Below, in pieces: positions 4,728 to 6,486 of a DNA stretch of 6,486 bases (the first letter of the stretch is position 1; every line of letters starts with the position of its first letter). The stretch is from DAOPJM01 sp035399665 (lineage in GTDB: Bacteria > Bacillota > Clostridia > Christensenellales > CAG-138). The position numbers were made by a program, and so were the translations under genes. Where the stretch lies: positions 1 through 6,486 of the forward strand of contig DAOPJM010000065.1 of assembly GCA_035399665.1 (NCBI GenBank), read 5' to 3'. Below the pieces are notes generated by a model. That model was not told the origin of the DNA. It ran no database searches and saw only the letters and a list, made by a program, of their open reading frames with translations.

Positions 4728-5078
4728 TCAGTTATACAGTATCAGGGCGATTAGCTCAAGGGGGATGGCGCCGGTGTTGAGTATGCCGTGACAGGTTCCG
4801 TCGGGGGTAAAGGTGACGTCACCTGCGGACACAGGGACTATCGTTCCGTTGTCGTTGAACTCGCCGCTTCCGCTGTATATGTAGTAGGTCTCGCTTTCGC
4901 CCTTGTGAATGTGATAGCCTATGCCGCATCCCGGCTGAAGCGTCGTGTGGGCGAATACGCGTCCCTTGCCGTTCATCTCAGCGTCGCACTCTACAAGCGA
5001 TCTTACGAGTATGCTGCCCGGTGCGTTGAACTTATGCTCGAAGACCTCGCTCTTGACATTCTCACTCTTTCTAACCAT
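4728..5078 (-). CDS. Small single-domain cupin protein
   Basis: This 116-residue soluble protein is one cupin beta-barrel and almost nothing else. Motif 1, G(X)5HXH(X)4E(X)6G, is complete: G50, H56, H58, E63, G70. Motif 2, G(X)5PXG(X)2H(X)3N, is complete: G86, P92, G94, H97, N101. The 3-His/1-Glu set (H56, H58, E63, H97) should bind one divalent metal such as Fe, Mn, Ni or Zn. Such proteins may be isomerases, dioxygenases, sugar-binding enzymes or sensors, and sequence alone does not decide. The ATG (5078-5076) follows AGGAGG by 5 nt on the minus strand; an in-frame TTG at 5099 lies inside the operator and is rejected. It is monocistronic and divergent from the LacI-family gene. The operator at its transcription start is nearly identical to the cyclase operator, so the two probably serve one pathway. 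Confidence 0.9.
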   Translation of the reverse strand: MVRKSENVKSEVFEHKFNAPGSILVRSLVECDAEMNGKGRVFAHTTLQPGCGIGYHIHKGESETYYIYSGSGEFNDNGTIVPVSAGDVTFTPDGTCHGILNTGAIPLELIALILYN

Positions 5079-5094
5079 GACAACCTCCTGATTG

Positions 5095-5108
5095 TGCAAT
5101 CGTTTTCA
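5095..5108 (-). promoter_or_regulatory. LacI-type operator at the cupin transcription start
   Basis: Read on the minus strand this is TGAAAACGATTGCA, matching the cyclase operator at 13 of 14 positions (A for G at position 6). It begins 5 nt after the cupin -10, exactly as at the cyclase promoter, and covers the expected transcription start. It ends 6 nt before the cupin AGGAGG. The neighbouring divergent LacI-family gene is the likely source of the binding protein. Confidence 0.72.
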
Positions 5109-5113
5109 TAATG

Positions 5114-5143
5114 ATTTTACACCATCGTTTACCTGGTTGTCAA
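5114..5143 (-). promoter_or_regulatory. Promoter of the cupin gene
   Basis: On the minus strand the -35 is a consensus TTGACA (5143-5138) and the -10 is TAAAAT (5119-5114), with an 18-bp spacer. The start would fall near 5107, inside the operator. A strong core promoter with an operator on its start point is the usual arrangement for a repressed gene. Confidence 0.7.
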
Positions 5144-5186
5144 GCATTACTGCATACGCTTTATCGTGAAATTGCTGAAATCTTGC

Positions 5187-5216
5187 TTGACTTGCATGGT
5201 TGAATACGAGTATAAT
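5187..5216 (+). promoter_or_regulatory. Promoter of the LacI-family gene
   Basis: TTGACT (5187-5192) and a consensus TATAAT (5211-5216) are 18 bp apart, giving a start near 5223 and a short leader of about 23 nt. The -35 boxes of this promoter and the divergent cupin promoter are 43 bp apart. A partial operator match, TGCATACGCTTTAT (5151-5164, 10 of 14 against the reverse complement of the cyclase site), lies between them and could mediate autoregulation, but it is weak. Confidence 0.7.
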
Positions 5217-5245
5217 GAAATTAATATATTTAAGGGGTATACTTG

Positions 5246-6232
5246 ATGACCATCTATGATATTGCAAAAGAAGCGGGAGTGTCCGCGAGTACCGTTTCAC
5301 GAGTTATCAACAAAAAAGGTAATGTTAAGTCCGCCACCAGAGCCAAGGTCGAAACTCTGTTAAAGCGGTATCACTATGCACCCGACGCGGGCGCAAGGGC
5401 TCTTGTGAGCGGCGCAAGCAAGACGGTGGGCATACTGATTTCCGATATTCGTACTATGCACCACACCGATGGTATACACTACCTTGAAGGAGAGCTTGCC
5501 AAACTCGGCTACTGCTGCATAATCATGAATACAGGCAGCTCAGAAAAGAGCAAGGCCGAATACATCAAGAAGCTTTCGGCACGGCGTGTTGAGGGAACTG
5601 TGCTTATTGGTTCAACCTTCCAAACAGACCTTGTCAAGCGCACCATCGAAGAATACATGAACAATATTCCCGTGGTAATTTTGAACGGAGCGCTCGACTT
5701 GCCCAACGTTTACGGCATAATCGCGGACGAACGCGGCGGAGTCAGAAACCTTGTGAACCTCATGGCAGAGCGCGGCAAGAAGCACATTGCTTTTGTAAAT
5801 GGCAGAGCTACGCCGAGCAACACCTTCAAGCAAGAGGGCTATGAGGACGGTATGCGCCTGTATCTTCCCGATACCGAATGTATAGCCATCTCCGGCGGCC
5901 CCGATATGGATGACGCCAAGGCAGCTACGACGGCGCTTTTGACCCAACATCCAAAGATTGACGGAATAATTTACGCCGTGGATCTGCTTGCTGTGGGCGG
6001 GCTTGAAGCCCTTCGCGAGAAAAAGCTTCGCGTACCTGAGGACGTAGCCGTGGCGGGCGTAGACAACTCCGCGTACTCAAGGATATGCCAACCCAAGCTC
6101 ACGAGCCTTGACAATAAGCTGTTGGATCTGTCCATAGCGGTTGCGCAAACGCTCATCTCGGCGCTTGAGGGCAAGTATGTTACGCAGCGCATCATGATAT
6201 TCTCATCGATAGTCGAGCGCGAAACGACATAG
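5246..6232 (+). CDS. LacI/GalR-family transcriptional regulator
   Basis: This 328-residue protein has the complete family architecture. The N-terminal helix-turn-helix is TIYDIAKEAGVSASTVSRVI (2-21). The hinge helix is at about 46-58 (PDAGARALVSGAS), where a leucine normally inserts at the operator's central CG. A periplasmic-binding-like effector domain starts at TVGILISDI (60-68) and includes RGKKHIAFVNG (176-186), KIDGIIYAVDLLAVGGLEAL (237-256), VPEDVAVAGVDN (263-274) and PKLTSLDN (283-290). The family usually binds sugars or related small molecules and releases DNA on binding. The ATG at 5246 is chosen over the TTG immediately before it; AAGGGG (5232-5237) is 8 nt upstream. It is divergent from the cupin gene, and LacI-type operators lie at the cupin and cyclase promoters, so a local repressor role is likely. 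CcpA identity is unlikely, given this local context. The effector is unknown. Confidence 0.94.
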   Translation: MTIYDIAKEAGVSASTVSRVINKKGNVKSATRAKVETLLKRYHYAPDAGARALVSGASKTVGILISDIRTMHHTDGIHYLEGELAKLGYCCIIMNTGSSEKSKAEYIKKLSARRVEGTVLIGSTFQTDLVKRTIEEYMNNIPVVILNGALDLPNVYGIIADERGGVRNLVNLMAERGKKHIAFVNGRATPSNTFKQEGYEDGMRLYLPDTECIAISGGPDMDDAKAATTALLTQHPKIDGIIYAVDLLAVGGLEALREKKLRVPEDVAVAGVDNSAYSRICQPKLTSLDNKLLDLSIAVAQTLISALEGKYVTQRIMIFSSIVERETT

Positions 6233-6322
6233 CAGAGTTCTCCCACGCCCCTTCACGCCCAATGCGGAATAATAGAAGTGGCGGCAGTGCAAGATCCTGC
6301 GATAGGCTCAGGATGGCTTTAT

Positions 6323-6334
6323 AAAAGCGCTTTT
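6323..6334. promoter_or_regulatory. Perfect 12-bp palindrome AAAAGCGCTTTT
   Basis: AAAAGCGCTTTT has no spacer and a central GCGC, the shape of a LacI/CcpA operator. In the 14-bp frame of the window's operator (6322-6335) it agrees at 9 of 14 positions. The preceding bases can also form GCTTT-ATA-AAAGC. It lies 90 nt after the LacI-family stop, preceded by a 6-bp hairpin, ATCCTG/CAGGAT (6294-6314). It could be an operator for something downstream or part of a weak terminator. Confidence 0.3.
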
Positions 6335-6387
6335 GTTTCCCGCATTTAATATGAACATCCTCATAACAGGTGAATAAGTGCTCAAGC

Positions 6388-6424
6388 AGCGCGAACCTCA
6401 GTCTTTCGGGGTCGCGCTTTTATT
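6388..6424 (+). terminator. Rho-independent terminator downstream of the LacI-family gene
   Basis: AGCGCGA (6388-6394) pairs with TCGCGCT (6412-6418). Beyond a bulged A, CCTC (6396-6399) pairs with GGGG (6408-6411) using one G-T pair, with an 8-nt loop. TTTTATT (6418-6424) follows at once. This is the best terminator in the window. It sits 155 nt after the LacI-family stop, which leaves room for an unrecognised small transcript between, but no open frame there stands out. Confidence 0.8.
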
Positions 6425-6444
6425 GTGCTTGCATTATTGTGCTT
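6420..6444 (+). repeat. 11-bp direct repeat TTATTGTGCTT (x2, period 14)
   Basis: TTATTGTGCTT occurs perfectly at 6420-6430 and 6434-6444, separated by GCA. The first copy overlaps the terminator T-run. It may be a site for a regulator of a gene beyond the window, or a small local duplication. No matching promoter was found around it. Confidence 0.4.
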
Positions 6445-6476
6445 CGACAGACAGTAGGTTGTGGCGGGAATCACAT

Positions 6477-6484
6477 AAGGGGAG
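6477..6484 (+). promoter_or_regulatory. Shine-Dalgarno-like run at the window edge
   Basis: AAGGGGAG is a good ribosome binding site and lies 2 nt from the window end, so a plus-strand gene may begin just outside. Its start codon is not visible. Confidence 0.3.
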
Positions 6485-6486
6485 CG

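Noticed and set aside
4539..4754. 71-codon plus-strand frame starting at GTG directly after the cyclase stop
   Set aside because: It has no ribosome binding site, runs through a strong terminator hairpin and ends antisense inside the cupin gene.

Overview
The window looks like a chromosomal stretch from an anaerobic, probably gut-associated member of the Clostridia (Bacillota). The reasons are roughly even base composition, strong AGGAGG-type ribosome binding sites, sigma-A type promoters (several with an extended -10), a butanol-dehydrogenase-type iron alcohol dehydrogenase, and a small ATC-hydrolase-like protein. This assignment is an inference; no rRNA or other phylogenetic marker is present.

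Layout. Positions 1-214 hold a short direct repeat and a good promoter. A LysR-family regulator (215-1135, +) follows, then an iron-dependent alcohol dehydrogenase (1279-2502, +) that is plausibly its neighbour-target. Positions 2503-2883 carry no intact gene, but the minus strand reads as a degraded or frame-broken coding-like element with a strong hairpin inside it. An ATC-hydrolase-like gene (2884-3378, -) has its own promoter. The 473-base gap 3379-3851 is regulatory: divergent promoters, an 11-bp direct repeat, an operator and a possible leader peptide. It precedes a cyclase/kynurenine-formamidase-like metal hydrolase (3852-4538, +). A convergent gap with RNA-like folds and a terminator separates this from a small single-domain cupin (4728-5078, -). 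The cupin is divergent from a LacI-family regulator (5246-6232, +). The last 250 bases hold a perfect palindrome, a strong Rho-independent terminator and an 11-bp direct repeat, and end in a Shine-Dalgarno-like run (6477-6484), so another plus-strand gene may start just outside.

How the parts fit. The most informative observation is regulatory. A 14-bp LacI-type operator, TGAAA(A/G)CGATTGCA, occurs in the same orientation exactly 5 nt downstream of the predicted -10 of both the cyclase gene and the cupin gene. The cupin copy lies in the shared divergent region with the LacI-family gene. The simplest model is a small local regulon in which the LacI-family protein represses the cyclase and the cupin together, suggesting that these two small metalloproteins act on one metabolite or pathway. 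The substrate is unknown from sequence. CcpA is an alternative binder, because the site resembles a cre. I saw no CRISPR array, rRNA, canonical tRNA, insertion sequence or phage gene.
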